Part shown: positions 37,714 to 46,923 of the stretch, one piece after another | Layout: each line of letters starts with the position of its first letter | How positions within the stretch are numbered: position 1 is the first letter of the stretch | Source of the DNA: Halomonas fontilapidosi | Lineage (GTDB): Bacteria > Pseudomonadota > Gammaproteobacteria > Pseudomonadales > Halomonadaceae | Reading direction: 5' to 3' | DNA length: 64,000 bases | Assembly: GCF_014192285.1 (NCBI RefSeq) | Contig: NZ_JACHXQ010000004.1 | Coordinates: 186,001-250,000 of the forward strand | Made by a program: the position numbers and the translations under genes | Notes under the pieces: model-generated | Told to the model about the DNA's origin: nothing | Database searches by the model: none | Seen by the model: the letters and a program-made list of their open reading frames with translations, nothing else

Positions 37714-38068
37714 CCCGGTAGCCGCGCTTCTCCAGTTCGCCCTTGAGCAGCTCGCGGTGGTCGCCCTGAATCTCGACAACGCCCTCCTTGATGGCGCCGC
37801 CGGTACCGCAGCGCTTCTTGAGTTCCTTGGCCAGGGTCTTGAGCTCGGCGGCGGGCAGCGGGATGCCCTCGAGGGTGGTCACGCCCTTGCCCTTGCGGCC
37901 GCTGGTCTCGCGGCGGATACGCACGATGCCGTCGAGTTCGGCCAGCCGTGCCTGCTCGGCCTGCTCGTTACACTCGCACTCGGCCAGGGGGCGACGACAC
38001 GCCGGGCAGGTGTCGCCTTTTTCGGTGGAGTAGACCAGTCCGCCGAGCTGGTCCTTCAGGGATGCCAT
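37694..38068 (-). CDS. yciH: SUI1/eIF1-like translation factor YciH, with N-terminal Cys cluster
   Basis: 124 aa. The SUI1 domain is clear: RETSGRKGKGVTTLEGIPL, LAKELKKRCGTGGAIKEG and VEIQGDHRELLKGELEKRG, ending in KLAGG. The N-terminal tail holds CPACRRPLAECEC, four cysteines that could bind zinc. YciH-type proteins bind the 30S subunit and affect start selection under stress. The ATG at 38068 has GAGGAG upstream. It overlaps the 3' end of sir2 by 20 bases on the other strand. Confidence 0.9.
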   Translation of the reverse strand: MASLKDQLGGLVYSTEKGDTCPACRRPLAECECNEQAEQARLAELDGIVRIRRETSGRKGKGVTTLEGIPLPAAELKTLAKELKKRCGTGGAIKEGVVEIQGDHRELLKGELEKRGYRVKLAGG

Positions 38069-38175
38069 GTCGGCCTCCTCGCGTTGGAGAGTTTCCGGCC
38101 GATGATAATCCCGCGACGGGCGCTCTGCATCCGCGGAGCTTGTCCACAGGCGGTGGCGAGAGGCGGGTGTGGATA

Positions 38176-38859
38176 TCAGGCGTAGGCAGCCAGCGCGCGG
38201 CCGCTTTCGAGATGGCTGATGACGGTGGGCAACTGGAACATGTTGCTGATCATGATGGCCCCTTCCGGCGTCTCCTCGGCATCGGGGAAGCGGTTGAGAT
38301 GGATCACCGTCATTCCCGCGGCCAGCGCCCCTCTGACGCCGACCAGGGCATCGTCGATGACCACGCACTCCTCGGGCGTGAAGCCCATCAGGCTGGCGGC
38401 GTGGCGAAACAGGCAGGGATCGGGCTTCCAGCAGTTGGCCGTATAGGCGCTGAACAGACGGTTACCGAATACCTCGCTGAGGCCGGTGGCCTCGAGTGAG
38501 GTGCGAATCTTGTTCTCCGGGCCGTTGGAGACCACTCCCATGGGATGGCCGGCGAGGGCGGCAAGGGCCTCGGTGGCACCATCAATGGGGATCAACTCGC
38601 TGGCCAGGCGTCGGTTGAGATTGGCGCGCATGCGATTCTCGAGGGGATCCAGCCGATCCGGGTCCACGCTGCCGTAGCGGCGCTCCAGTTCGGCAACGAT
38701 ATGGCGGAAGCGCGCCCCGCGGAACTCTCCCATGTAATCGCTGGGCTGGAAGGGCAGGCCGGCGTCGGTCAGGCTGGACGACATCTCGTCGGCGAGCAGG
38801 GGCTCGCTGTCGACGAGGGTGCCGTCGCAATCGAAGAGCAGGCAGAGGGGGCGTGCCAT
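38176..38859 (-). CDS. HAD-superfamily phosphatase (YieH / 6-phosphogluconate phosphatase-like)
   Basis: 227 aa. HAD motif I LLFDCDGTLVDSEP (Asp nucleophile and acid), motif II VVSNGPENK, motif III Lys in WKPDPCLF and motif IV VVIDDALVG. A helical cap (about 20-85) is of the beta-phosphoglucomutase type. E. coli YieH, which dephosphorylates 6-phosphogluconate, is the closest named type I recall, but substrates of this family are broad. The ATG at 38859 is used; a GTG one codon before is possible. It is followed by yciH on the same strand after 107 bases. Confidence 0.82.
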   Translation of the reverse strand: MARPLCLLFDCDGTLVDSEPLLADEMSSSLTDAGLPFQPSDYMGEFRGARFRHIVAELERRYGSVDPDRLDPLENRMRANLNRRLASELIPIDGATEALAALAGHPMGVVSNGPENKIRTSLEATGLSEVFGNRLFSAYTANCWKPDPCLFRHAASLMGFTPEECVVIDDALVGVRGALAAGMTVIHLNRFPDAEETPEGAIMISNMFQLPTVISHLESGRALAAYA

Positions 38860-38969
38860 CACCGGACCTCATGGTGAATCAGAAAGTTATAAGCTCATTG
38901 TTACAGATGTCGGGTCTTTCTGCCCAATATTAAAGCCCAGTTTCGCTATTTTGTGAACGGTGTTCTTGA

Positions 38970-38990
38970 ATATCGGGATTACGCCGATAT
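38970..38990. promoter_or_regulatory. Inverted repeat upstream of the DUF6394/potassium channel genes
   Basis: ATATCGG (38970-38976) and CCGATAT (38984-38990) form a perfect 7-base inverted repeat with a 7-base spacer, 122 bases before the DUF6394 start in an AT-richer leader. It is a candidate operator. Confidence 0.4.
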
Positions 38991-39112
38991 CCGTGTCGGA
39001 GCCCAGTGTGGCGATCGGTGGCCGCGTGACAAGGCACGTCTTGCGGTGGTGGCGTTCGCGGGCATTGGCGGCTCGTGCCTATACTGACGGCGTCCCGGCC
39101 AGGAGCAGGTCC

Positions 39113-39496
39113 ATGAATCTCGAACGCGTCGTCTTCGGTTTTTTCGTCATCCTCACCCTGAGCCTCAATGTCGCGTTCGTCGCGGGTAGTGTCGAGACGG
39201 TCTCGCACCACAACGTGTGGATCCTCACCTTCACGATCATCGTCAACCTGGTTGCGATCGGCCTCAAGCTGGGGGATCGCTCACAGACCGGGGCGCTGCT
39301 GCTGGCGTCCGGGCTGGTGGCCGGCCTTCTGCTGATCACCGCGCGGGTTGTCTGGATCATTGCGGACCCCGGTAGCGGGGAGGGACCGGGGCCTGGCGAA
39401 ATGGCCGACATCGTCTCGATCGCGACGGGCGCGCTGATCGCCAATATCATCGCCACGCTGATACTGGTCGGCGATACGCTGCTGTCGCGGCGCTAG
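39113..39496 (+). CDS. DUF6394-like membrane protein
   Basis: 127 aa with four predicted membrane helices: RVVFGFFVILTLSLNVAFV, NVWILTFTIIVNLVAIGLKLG, ALLLASGLVAGLLLITARVVWI and a last helix holding ALIANIIATLILVGD. This is the arrangement I associate with the DUF6394 family, often next to TrkA-type potassium proteins. The ATG at 39113 has AGGAG upstream. It lies 66 bases before the RCK channel gene on the same strand and could be an accessory subunit. Function unknown. Confidence 0.7.
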   Translation: MNLERVVFGFFVILTLSLNVAFVAGSVETVSHHNVWILTFTIIVNLVAIGLKLGDRSQTGALLLASGLVAGLLLITARVVWIIADPGSGEGPGPGEMADIVSIATGALIANIIATLILVGDTLLSRR

Positions 39497-39562
39497 CACG
39501 CAGCGCACGGCGGCTCAGCGTCGCACTCGAGATCTGCGACGGGCAGAGGGAGGAGCTAACAC

Positions 39563-41326
39563 GTGACGACGCCGACGTCCGATCTCGATCGTGTGGCGAT
39601 GATCGTCCTGCGCTACATGCGCCGGCCGCTCTTCGCGCTGCTGTTCGTGTATTCGCTGGGCATCGTCGGCATGGCCCTGATGCCGGGCCAGGTCGTCGAC
39701 GGTGAGACGACCCGCATGAACCTCTTCCACGCCTTCTATTTCTTCACCTACACGGCGACCACCACCGGTTTTGGCGAATTGCCCAACGGCTTCAGCGAGG
39801 AGCAACGGCTGTGGACGATCTTCTGCCTATATACCGGCGTCATCGCCTGGTTCTATGCGATCGGTTCGCTGATCAACCTTGTGCAGAATCCGTATTTCAT
39901 CCAGGCCATGGACGGGTTTCGGTTTGCGCGCAAGGTCAAGCGCAATGCGGAACCCTTCGTCATTATCTGCGGTTTCGGTGATGCCGGCAGTCTGCTCGCT
40001 CGAGGGCTGAGCGACCACCGTATGCGCGCGGTGATACTCGATTCCGATCCCGAACGTATCAAGGCTCTCGGCGTGCGCGATTACACGGTTCCCATGCCGG
40101 GACTCCACGCCGATGCCAGCGCGCCGAAGTATCTGCTGGCTGCGGGGCTGGAGCACCCCGCCTGCCAGGCCCTGGTGGCGCTGACCAACAATAACGACGT
40201 CAACCTCAAGATCGCGGTCATGGCACGCCACCTCAACCCGCGACTTCAGGTGATCTGTCGCTCGACCTCGGCCCGCCACGAGGCCAACCTGCGTGCGCTG
40301 GACAATGTCAGGGTCGTCGACCCGTTCGAGATCTTCGCTCAGCTTCTCTACTGGGCGATTTCACGTTCCGAACTGCATAACCTCAATGCGTGGTTCGTGG
40401 GGGCGCGTGGCGTGAAACTCGGCGCCCCGGTAAAGGTGCCGCGGGGCAGCTGGATTCTGTGCGGCTACGGACGCATGGGGCACTGGATCCATCGCTATTT
40501 CGGCAGCCATGGCGTCGGCTTGCGTATCATCGATCCCGACGTGGAGGCCAAGGAGGCCGGGGAGGATACCCGCCTGGTCCAGGCGCACGCCGATCATGCG
40601 GCCCTGGTGAAAGCGGGCATCGACGATGCGGCCGGGGTCGTCGCCGCGACGGATTGTGATGCCGACAATCTCAGTACGCTGTTGTCGGTGACCGAGCTCA
40701 ATCCGGCGGCGTTTCGCATCGTGCGCCAGAACAGTCATGAAAATCAGGTCGCATTCGATGCCGCGCGCGCCGACCTGGTCCTCCAGCACAGCCTGACCAC
40801 GGCCCGTCGCATCCTGAAGCTGCTGATCTCGCCCCTGGTCCAGGAATTGATCGACTGGCTCGCCGAGCGCGAACCGTCTTGCACGGAAGCCTTGGTGGCC
40901 CGTCTGCAAACGGTCGTAGGCTCGGAACCCCCCCATCTGTGGTCGGTGAGGCTGAACCCGGGGGGCGCCCCTGCCGTAACCCGCTATCTGGACAATGGCG
41001 GCGAGATCACGCTCGGCGAGCTGTGCCGCGACGCGCGCGCCTTCCCGGAAGCGCTGCCGAGTGAAGTGCTCGCCGTTCGCCGGGAAGGCCAGTCGATCAT
41101 GTTGCCGGACAGGGATTTCTCGCTCGCGGTTGGCGACGAGTTACTCTTCTGCGGCGTGTATTGGGTAGAGCCGATGCTCGAGGCGACTCTGCATAACCCC
41201 TATACGCTTCGCTATGTCGTCACGGGCGTCGATGAGCCCCGCGGGGCCGTGTTCGCCTGGCTCGAGGAAAGACGCCGGCGTCGCCGCCGCGATCCTGAGC
41301 TGAATGGCCGCAGGCCCGGGCCATGA
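39563..41326 (+). CDS. Two-TM potassium channel with two RCK (TrkA-N/TrkA-C) domains
   Basis: 587 aa, GTG start at 39563 after AGGGAGGAG. Two membrane helices (about 21-40 and 82-106) flank a pore helix and the filter Thr-Thr-Gly-Phe-Gly-Glu (67-72) in place of the common TVGYGD. The cytoplasmic part has RCK1 (FVIICGFGDAGSLLARGL, about 130-260) and RCK2 (WILCGYGRMGHWIHRYFG, about 295-420), each with a Rossmann GxGxxG, and a TrkA-C-like end (LPDRDFSLAVGDELLFCGV). A basic tail with repeated Arg ends the protein. It is probably a ligand- or NAD(H)-gated K+ channel important for osmotic balance. Filter selectivity is not assured. Confidence 0.85.
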   Translation: MTTPTSDLDRVAMIVLRYMRRPLFALLFVYSLGIVGMALMPGQVVDGETTRMNLFHAFYFFTYTATTTGFGELPNGFSEEQRLWTIFCLYTGVIAWFYAIGSLINLVQNPYFIQAMDGFRFARKVKRNAEPFVIICGFGDAGSLLARGLSDHRMRAVILDSDPERIKALGVRDYTVPMPGLHADASAPKYLLAAGLEHPACQALVALTNNNDVNLKIAVMARHLNPRLQVICRSTSARHEANLRALDNVRVVDPFEIFAQLLYWAISRSELHNLNAWFVGARGVKLGAPVKVPRGSWILCGYGRMGHWIHRYFGSHGVGLRIIDPDVEAKEAGEDTRLVQAHADHAALVKAGIDDAAGVVAATDCDADNLSTLLSVTELNPAAFRIVRQNSHENQVAFDAARADLVLQHSLTTARRILKLLISPLVQELIDWLAEREPSCTEALVARLQTVVGSEPPHLWSVRLNPGGAPAVTRYLDNGGEITLGELCRDARAFPEALPSEVLAVRREGQSIMLPDRDFSLAVGDELLFCGVYWVEPMLEATLHNPYTLRYVVTGVDEPRGAVFAWLEERRRRRRRDPELNGRRPGP

Positions 41327-41394
41327 CGGTGTGTCTTGCGGCGGCCATGAACGGCATGACGATCGTATCGGCACATCCGGCTCGCCCTGGCCTA

Positions 41395-42432
41395 TCAAGG
41401 GGCCAGCAGCAGGGCGAGCGCCCCGGCCAGGTAGCAGGCGATGATGCCCACGCTCTCGAAGCCGATATGCGCCGGACCCTGACGCTCGCGATGGATCATG
41501 CCGACGATCAGGATGCCGGTCATCAGCAGCGACAGGGCGACCCACAGCGCAACCGTGTCGGGAATGGCGTGGTAGACCGACCCGCCCCGATAGGCGATGT
41601 CCGAGGCGGCGACGAACAGGGTATCGAAGGCGTTGCCGCCGATGATGCCGGCCACCGCCAGGGTCAGGGCGCCGCGCCGCACCGCCGCCACCGAGGTCAC
41701 CAGCTCCGGCAGCGAGGTCACCACTGCCGTCATCAGGGCGCCGACCACCGACTGCCCGAGGCCGGTCTGGGTGGCGATCACCGCGGCGCAGCGTTCCAGC
41801 AGCCAGCCGCTGATGCCGAGCATCGCTGCCAGTACCACGAAGGAGAGCCAGAGGCGCGTCGCCGAAAGCAGCATGGCCTGCTCAGCGGGTACGTCCTCCT
41901 GGGTCTCGCGGGTCTGCGCAGGACGCCACATGGGGTTGTCGCGGCTGCGGTCCACCAGGCGCAGGCCGAACAGGTAGCCGATCACCAGCAGCGGCGTGAC
42001 GGGATGCACCTGCCAGAGGGTCCAGTCGGGGGCGAAGCGTCCGATCAGCACCAGTGACAGCAGGCACAGCAGCAGGCCCGCCTGCATCAGGTTGCCGAGC
42101 GATGCGGCGGCGTGTTCCAGGTTGGCGCGTCGGTGGGTAATGTCGGCAATGGTCAGGAACAGCGTCTGCACGGCGATGCCGCCCAGGGCGTTGCTCATGG
42201 CCAGCGTAGGGCGGTCGGCCAGTGCCGCGGCGACCGACACCATGATGCCCGAGAGGGAGGTGGCCATGCCCAGCAGGACCGCGCCGGCGATGGCCTCGCC
42301 GAGGCCTGTGCGGTCGGCCAGGTCGTCGACGATGCCGGCCAGGCGGGTCCCCACGACGCCGATCACCAGCGCGCAGCCGCCGAACAGCAGCAGGGCCATG
42401 CCGAGCGACATGTCATCCAGCAGCGGGATCAT
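41395..42432 (-). CDS. Sodium/calcium exchanger-family (CaCA) membrane protein
   Basis: 345 aa, ten or eleven membrane segments in two halves. The alpha-2 repeat is canonical: TAVVTSLPELVTSVAAVRRG with the ion-binding PE and GGNAFDTLF. The alpha-1 repeat reads GMATSLSGIMVSVAAALADR and keeps GxxTS but lacks the Pro-Glu pair (Leu-Ser-Gly instead), so one ion-ligand Glu is missing. Ion specificity is therefore uncertain; Na+/Ca2+ or K+/H+ type exchange are options. It converges with the potassium channel gene (68 bases apart). Confidence 0.8.
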   Translation of the reverse strand: MIPLLDDMSLGMALLLFGGCALVIGVVGTRLAGIVDDLADRTGLGEAIAGAVLLGMATSLSGIMVSVAAALADRPTLAMSNALGGIAVQTLFLTIADITHRRANLEHAAASLGNLMQAGLLLCLLSLVLIGRFAPDWTLWQVHPVTPLLVIGYLFGLRLVDRSRDNPMWRPAQTRETQEDVPAEQAMLLSATRLWLSFVVLAAMLGISGWLLERCAAVIATQTGLGQSVVGALMTAVVTSLPELVTSVAAVRRGALTLAVAGIIGGNAFDTLFVAASDIAYRGGSVYHAIPDTVALWVALSLLMTGILIVGMIHRERQGPAHIGFESVGIIACYLAGALALLLAP

Positions 42433-42605
42433 GGGGCGCTTTTTCCGACGTTGGCATTGACGCCCCTTGGCAAGGGAAGAGACGAGAACGGTGTGCCGTG
42501 CATGTCAGGCTCCTGGATCGGGGTGTCGAGACGAGCGTAGCGTGTTATGCCTGGGCGTTGCAGTCAGCACGGTCGTTCGATGATAGGACACTAGCGAGGT
42601 CGCGC

Positions 42606-43262
42606 ATGAATCCGCACACCCTGGGGATACCCATCAATGTGGTCGTTGCAACCCTCTTCACGAGGGCCCGCCAGGCCTTTGCCTCTTTCGGTGAACGCCG
42701 CCGTGCCGGGAGAGTATGGGCCTGCCTGGTGACGATGCTGCTCGCCGGACAGGTCATGGCTGGGCAAGACAACGAGGCAGCGGCCTGGCAGGCCCTGGCC
42801 CAGGGCGGACACGTGGCGCTGATGCGTCATGCCCTGGCGCCCGGTATCGGCGACCCGGCGGGCTTTGCGCTCGACGACTGCAGTACTCAGCGCAACCTTT
42901 CCACGGCGGGCCGCGCCCAGGCGCAAGCCATCGGCGAGCGGTTTCGCGAGAAGGGGATCCCGGTGGCGGCGGTGCGCTCCAGCCGCTGGTGTCGTTGCCT
43001 GGAGACCGCCGAACTGCTGGGGCTCGGCGAGGTCATTCCCACCCCCGCGCTGGACTCCTTCTTCCGCGACCGCTCGACGGCCGAGCACCAGACCGCCGAG
43101 ACCCGCGCCCTGATCGAGGCCTGGAACGGCGAGGGGACCCTGGTGCTGGTCACCCATCAGGTCAACATCAGCGCGCTGGTGGGCGCTGGCGTTGGCTCAG
43201 GGGATATCGCCGTGGTCAGGCCGGGCGAAACGGGTCTGACACGGGTCGGGTGGATTCGCTGA
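42606..43262 (+). CDS. Histidine phosphatase-family protein, membrane-anchored or exported
   Basis: 218 aa. The hydrophobic stretch VWACLVTMLLAGQVMAG (about residues 37-53) with a long basic leader suggests an export signal or an anchor, so the start may be further in. The catalytic motif is LMRHALAPG, with RH phosphoacceptor, then CSTQRNLSTAGRAQAQAIG, RSSRWCRCLETAELL and the second His in LVLVTHQVNISAL. These are the branch-1 histidine phosphatase residues. The substrate (sugar phosphate or phosphoprotein) is unknown. The ATG at 42606 has only a weak site. Confidence 0.8.
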   Translation: MNPHTLGIPINVVVATLFTRARQAFASFGERRRAGRVWACLVTMLLAGQVMAGQDNEAAAWQALAQGGHVALMRHALAPGIGDPAGFALDDCSTQRNLSTAGRAQAQAIGERFREKGIPVAAVRSSRWCRCLETAELLGLGEVIPTPALDSFFRDRSTAEHQTAETRALIEAWNGEGTLVLVTHQVNISALVGAGVGSGDIAVVRPGETGLTRVGWIR

Positions 43263-43287
43263 AGACTCGATCATTGGGCGCAAACGA

Positions 43288-43313
43288 CAGGGGCGGCCCG
43301 CTGGCCGCCCCTG
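43288..43313. terminator. Bidirectional terminator between the histidine phosphatase and fba
   Basis: CAGGGGCGGCC (43288-43298) pairs with GGCCGCCCCTG (43303-43313) around CGCT, midway between two convergent stops. The minus-strand exit reads TCGTTTG. Confidence 0.85.
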
Positions 43314-43331
43314 AGGATCAATGCGCCGTGA

Positions 43332-44396
43332 TCACGTCACCCGCGGGTCGAGTTCGCCGCGCTCGTAGCGCAGGAACATCTCTTCCAGGTTGACGGGCGT
43401 GATCTTCGAGGCGTTGCCGGCGGTGCCGAAGGCTTCGTAGCGCGCCTTGCAGATCGCCTTCATGGCTGCCGTGGAGGCCTTGAGGAACTTGCGCGGATCG
43501 AACTCGGCGGGATTCTCGGCCAGGAAACGGCGCACCGCGCCGGTAGAGGCCAGGCGCAGGTCGGTGTCGACGTTGACCTTGCGTACGCCGTGCTTGATGC
43601 CCTCGACGATCTCCTCGACCGGCACGCCGTAGGTCTCGGGGATGGCGCCGCCGAACTCGTTGATCACCGCCAGCCACTCCTGGGGCACCGAGGAGGAGCC
43701 GTGCATCACCAGATGAGTCTCGGGGATACGGGCGTGGATCTCCTTGATGCGCTGGATGGAGAGGGTATCGCCGGTGGGCGGCTTGGTGAACTTGTAGGCG
43801 CCGTGGCTGGTGCCGATGGCGATGGCCAGGGCGTCCACGCCGGTGGCCTTGACGAAGTCGGCGGCCTCTTCCGGGTCGGTGAGCAGCTGGTCGTGGTCCA
43901 GCTTGCCCTCGGCGCCGATGCCGTCCTCCTCGCCGGCCATGCCGGTCTCCAGGCTGCCCAGGCAGCCCAGCTCGCCCTCCACCGAGACGCCGCAGGCATG
44001 GGCCATCTCCACCGTGCGGCGGGTGACGTCGACATTGTAGTCGTAGTCCATCGGCGTCTTGCCGTCCTCGCCCAGCGAGCCGTCCATCATCACCGAGGAG
44101 AAGCCGAGCTGGATCGAGCGCTGGCAGACGGCGGGGCTGGTGCCGTGGTCCTGGTGCATGACCACCGGGATGTGCGGGAACTCCTCCACGGCGGCCAGGA
44201 TCAGGTGGCGCAGGAAGGGCGCGCCGGCATACTTGCGGGCACCGGCGGAGGCCTGGACGATCACCGGGGAGTCGGTCTCGTCGGCGGCTTCCATGATGGC
44301 GCGCATCTGCTCGAGGTTGTTGACGTTGAAGGCCGGCACGCCGTAGCCATGCTCGGCGGCGTGGTCCAGCAGCTGGCGCATGCTGATCAGAGCCAT
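43332..44396 (-). CDS. fba: Fructose-1,6-bisphosphate aldolase, class II
   Basis: 354 aa zinc aldolase of the CbbA-like subtype. It cleaves or makes fructose-1,6-bisphosphate (also sedoheptulose-1,7-bisphosphate in such enzymes). Motifs: [14 protein letters not shown] at the start, [10 protein letters not shown] with the catalytic Asp and zinc His, [24 protein letters not shown] with zinc His and NVDTDLRLA phosphate loop. The ATG at 44396 is used; the frame is open well upstream but lacks aldolase-like sequence. It is 85 bases downstream of pgk in the epd-pgk-fba run, which is the usual gammaproteobacterial order. Confidence 0.96.
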   Translation of the reverse strand: MALISMRQLLDHAAEHGYGVPAFNVNNLEQMRAIMEAADETDSPVIVQASAGARKYAGAPFLRHLILAAVEEFPHIPVVMHQDHGTSPAVCQRSIQLGFSSVMMDGSLGEDGKTPMDYDYNVDVTRRTVEMAHACGVSVEGELGCLGSLETGMAGEEDGIGAEGKLDHDQLLTDPEEAADFVKATGVDALAIAIGTSHGAYKFTKPPTGDTLSIQRIKEIHARIPETHLVMHGSSSVPQEWLAVINEFGGAIPETYGVPVEEIVEGIKHGVRKVNVDTDLRLASTGAVRRFLAENPAEFDPRKFLKASTAAMKAICKARYEAFGTAGNASKITPVNLEEMFLRYERGELDPRVT

Positions 44397-44481
44397 GGGT
44401 TCACCTGTTCTGTATGAGGAAATCTTGCCGGCGTGGCCGTGGCCGCCCACGCCGGCGTGTGGAGGTCGAAGTACGGCTGCC

Positions 44482-45648
44482 TCAGCGGGCGGCGGCGTCT
44501 TCCAGGGCCTTGACCGCCGGCAGGGTCTTGCCTTCCACGTACTCGAGGAAGGCGCCGCCACCGGTGGAGATGTAGGAGACGCGGTCCTCGATGGCGTACT
44601 TGTCGATGGCCGCCAGGGTGTCGCCGCCGCCGGCGATGGAGAAGCCGTTGCTCTCGGCGATCGCCAGCGACAGCGCCTCGGTGCCCTTGCCGAACTGGTC
44701 GATCTCGAACACGCCCACCGGGCCGTTCCACAGGATGGTGCCGGCATCCTTGAGCAGGCCGCCCAGGCGGCCGGCGGTCTCTGGGCCAATGTCGAGGATC
44801 ATCTCGTCGTCGGCCACCTGGTCCACCGGCTTGACCACGGCCTCGGCGGATTCGGAGAACTCGGTGGCCACCACCACGTCGGTGGGCAGCGGGATCTCGA
44901 CCCTCGCCATCAGCGCCTTGGCCTGGTCGATCAGGTCCGCCTCGTGCAGCGACTTGCCGACGTTGTAGCCGGCCGCGGCGATAAAGGTGTTGGCGATGCC
45001 GCCGCCGACGATCAGCTGGTCGCACTTCTCGGAGAGAGCGTTGAGCACCTCGAGCTTGGTGGAGACCTTGGAGCCGCCGACGATGGCGGCCATCGGACGC
45101 GCCGGGGTGGCCAGCGCCTTTTCCAGGGCGTCGAGCTCGGCGGCCAGCAGCGGGCCGGCACAGGCGGTGGGGGCGAAGCGCGCCACGCCATGGGTGGAGG
45201 CCTGGGCGCGGTGGGCAGTACCGAAGGCATCCATCACGAAGACGTCGCAGAGAGCGGCATATTGCTGCGAGAGCGCCTCGTCGTCCTTCTTCTCGCCGCG
45301 GTTGAAGCGCACGTTCTCCAGCAGCACCACTTCACCGTCGGTGACCTCGACGATGGCACCGAGGTAATCCTGCACCAGGCGTACCGGGCGACCGAGCAGC
45401 TCGCCCAGATGCTCCGCCACCGGCGCCAGCGAGAACTCCTCGGCCGGCTCGCCCTCGGTGGGACGGCCCAGATGGCTCATCAGCATCACCCGAGCGCCGG
45501 CGTCCAGCGCGGCCTGAATGGTCGGCAGGCTGGCCCGCAGGCGAGCATCGCTGGTTACCTTGCCGTGCTTGACGGGCACGTTCAGGTCCTCACGGATCAG
45601 CACTCGCTGGCCGTTGAGGTCGAGGTCGGTCATCTTGCGCACGTTCAT
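44482..45648 (-). CDS. pgk: Phosphoglycerate kinase
   Basis: 388 aa, normal for bacterial Pgk. It transfers phosphate between 1,3-bisphosphoglycerate and ADP. Motifs: [64 protein letters not shown] and the C-terminal GGGDTLAAI and [14 protein letters not shown] nucleotide loops. The ATG at 45648 follows GAGGAAC. It lies 37 bases after the epd stop and 85 before fba. Confidence 0.97.
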   Translation of the reverse strand: MNVRKMTDLDLNGQRVLIREDLNVPVKHGKVTSDARLRASLPTIQAALDAGARVMLMSHLGRPTEGEPAEEFSLAPVAEHLGELLGRPVRLVQDYLGAIVEVTDGEVVLLENVRFNRGEKKDDEALSQQYAALCDVFVMDAFGTAHRAQASTHGVARFAPTACAGPLLAAELDALEKALATPARPMAAIVGGSKVSTKLEVLNALSEKCDQLIVGGGIANTFIAAAGYNVGKSLHEADLIDQAKALMARVEIPLPTDVVVATEFSESAEAVVKPVDQVADDEMILDIGPETAGRLGGLLKDAGTILWNGPVGVFEIDQFGKGTEALSLAIAESNGFSIAGGGDTLAAIDKYAIEDRVSYISTGGGAFLEYVEGKTLPAVKALEDAAAR

Positions 45649-45685
45649 GGAAGCAGGTTCCTCGTCTGGGAAAGCCGAAGGGACG

Positions 45686-46750
45686 TCATCTGTCGAAGGT
45701 ATCGGGCGGTGCCGAAGGCAGGGCGGCCAAGCGCCGGGCGACGTCGAGCATGCGGTTGGCGAACCCCCACTCGTTGTCGAACCAGCACAGCAGCTTGATC
45801 AGGCGGCCACCGGCCACCCGGGTCTGGGTGGCGTCCACGATACCGGAGCGCGGATCGTGGTTGAAGTCGACCGAAGCCACCGGCTCCTCGGTGTAGCCCA
45901 GCCGTCCGGCGAGGCGGCCGCGGCTTGCCTCGGCCAGCAGGGCGTTGACCGCCTCGGCCGTGGTGTCTCGGCGCACGCAGATCGACAGGTCCATGGTCGA
46001 GACGTTGATGGTCGGCACGCGCACGTGCAGGCACTCGAAGCGACCGGCCAGGTGGGGCATCAGACGGTTGATGCCGCGGGCCAGGCCCGTATCCACCGGC
46101 ACGATGGAGTGCATCGCCGAGCGGGTCAGGCGCAGATCGGTCTGATGGTAGGCATCGATCACCGGCTGGTCGTTCATCGCCGAATGGATGGTGGTGGTCA
46201 CACCGTGCTCGATCCCCAGTGCCTCGTCGAGCACGGTGAGCACAGGCACCAGGCAGTTGGTGGTGCAGGACGCCGCGGAAACGATGCGGTGTTGTGCGGC
46301 CAGGGTATGGTCGTTGATGCCGCTGACGATGGTCGCATCGACATCGCTCTCCGCGGGCTGGGAGAACAGCAGGCGGCCGGCCCCGGAGGCGAGGTGGCGC
46401 TCGGCGGTGGCGCGATCGCGAAAGCTGCCGGAGCACTCCAGCACCAGGTCGATGCCGAGCTCGGCCCAGGGCAGCTTCGCCGGGTCGGGTTCGCAGAGCA
46501 CGCGGATGGCCCGGCCGTTCACCACCAGGCGCTCGCCCTCCACCTCCACACTACCGGGGAAACGGCCATGGGTGGTGTCGTAGCGGGTCAGGTAGGTGAT
46601 GGTGGCGAGGTCCGAGAGCTCGTTGATCGCCACGACCTCGAGGCGCGGCTCGTCGTCTGTGCGGTGGCGTGACGCCTCGCCCTCGACGAGGGCGCGCAGC
46701 ACGCACTGGCCGATACGACCGTAACCGTTGATGGCGATGCGAAGGGCCAT
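45686..46750 (-). CDS. epd: Erythrose-4-phosphate dehydrogenase (GapB/Epd type)
   Basis: 354 aa, GAPDH fold. It oxidises erythrose-4-phosphate to 4-phosphoerythronate at the start of the DXP-dependent vitamin B6 pathway. Features: [18 protein letters not shown], the Epd-like [26 protein letters not shown], active-site [12 protein letters not shown] with catalytic Cys and [11 protein letters not shown] at the end. The [12 protein letters not shown] wording and position next to pgk and tkt favour Epd over GapA. The ATG at 46750 is used over upstream in-frame starts. It is divergent from the class I aldolase gene. Confidence 0.88.
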   Translation of the reverse strand: MALRIAINGYGRIGQCVLRALVEGEASRHRTDDEPRLEVVAINELSDLATITYLTRYDTTHGRFPGSVEVEGERLVVNGRAIRVLCEPDPAKLPWAELGIDLVLECSGSFRDRATAERHLASGAGRLLFSQPAESDVDATIVSGINDHTLAAQHRIVSAASCTTNCLVPVLTVLDEALGIEHGVTTTIHSAMNDQPVIDAYHQTDLRLTRSAMHSIVPVDTGLARGINRLMPHLAGRFECLHVRVPTINVSTMDLSICVRRDTTAEAVNALLAEASRGRLAGRLGYTEEPVASVDFNHDPRSGIVDATQTRVAGGRLIKLLCWFDNEWGFANRMLDVARRLAALPSAPPDTFDR

Positions 46751-46923
46751 GGGGGCGAGCGGGACTCCGAAGCCGTGAAACACAAGGCGGCGATTCTAGC
46801 GTATTTGCGCCATGGACGTCTGCTCCGGCGAAGTCGCCGGCTTTGCCAGCGGGGTGCCCGCTGAGTACGATTTTCCCCTACGCTGGGAAGTGCGCATTTC
46901 CCGCTACCAAGGAGAGGAGTGAG

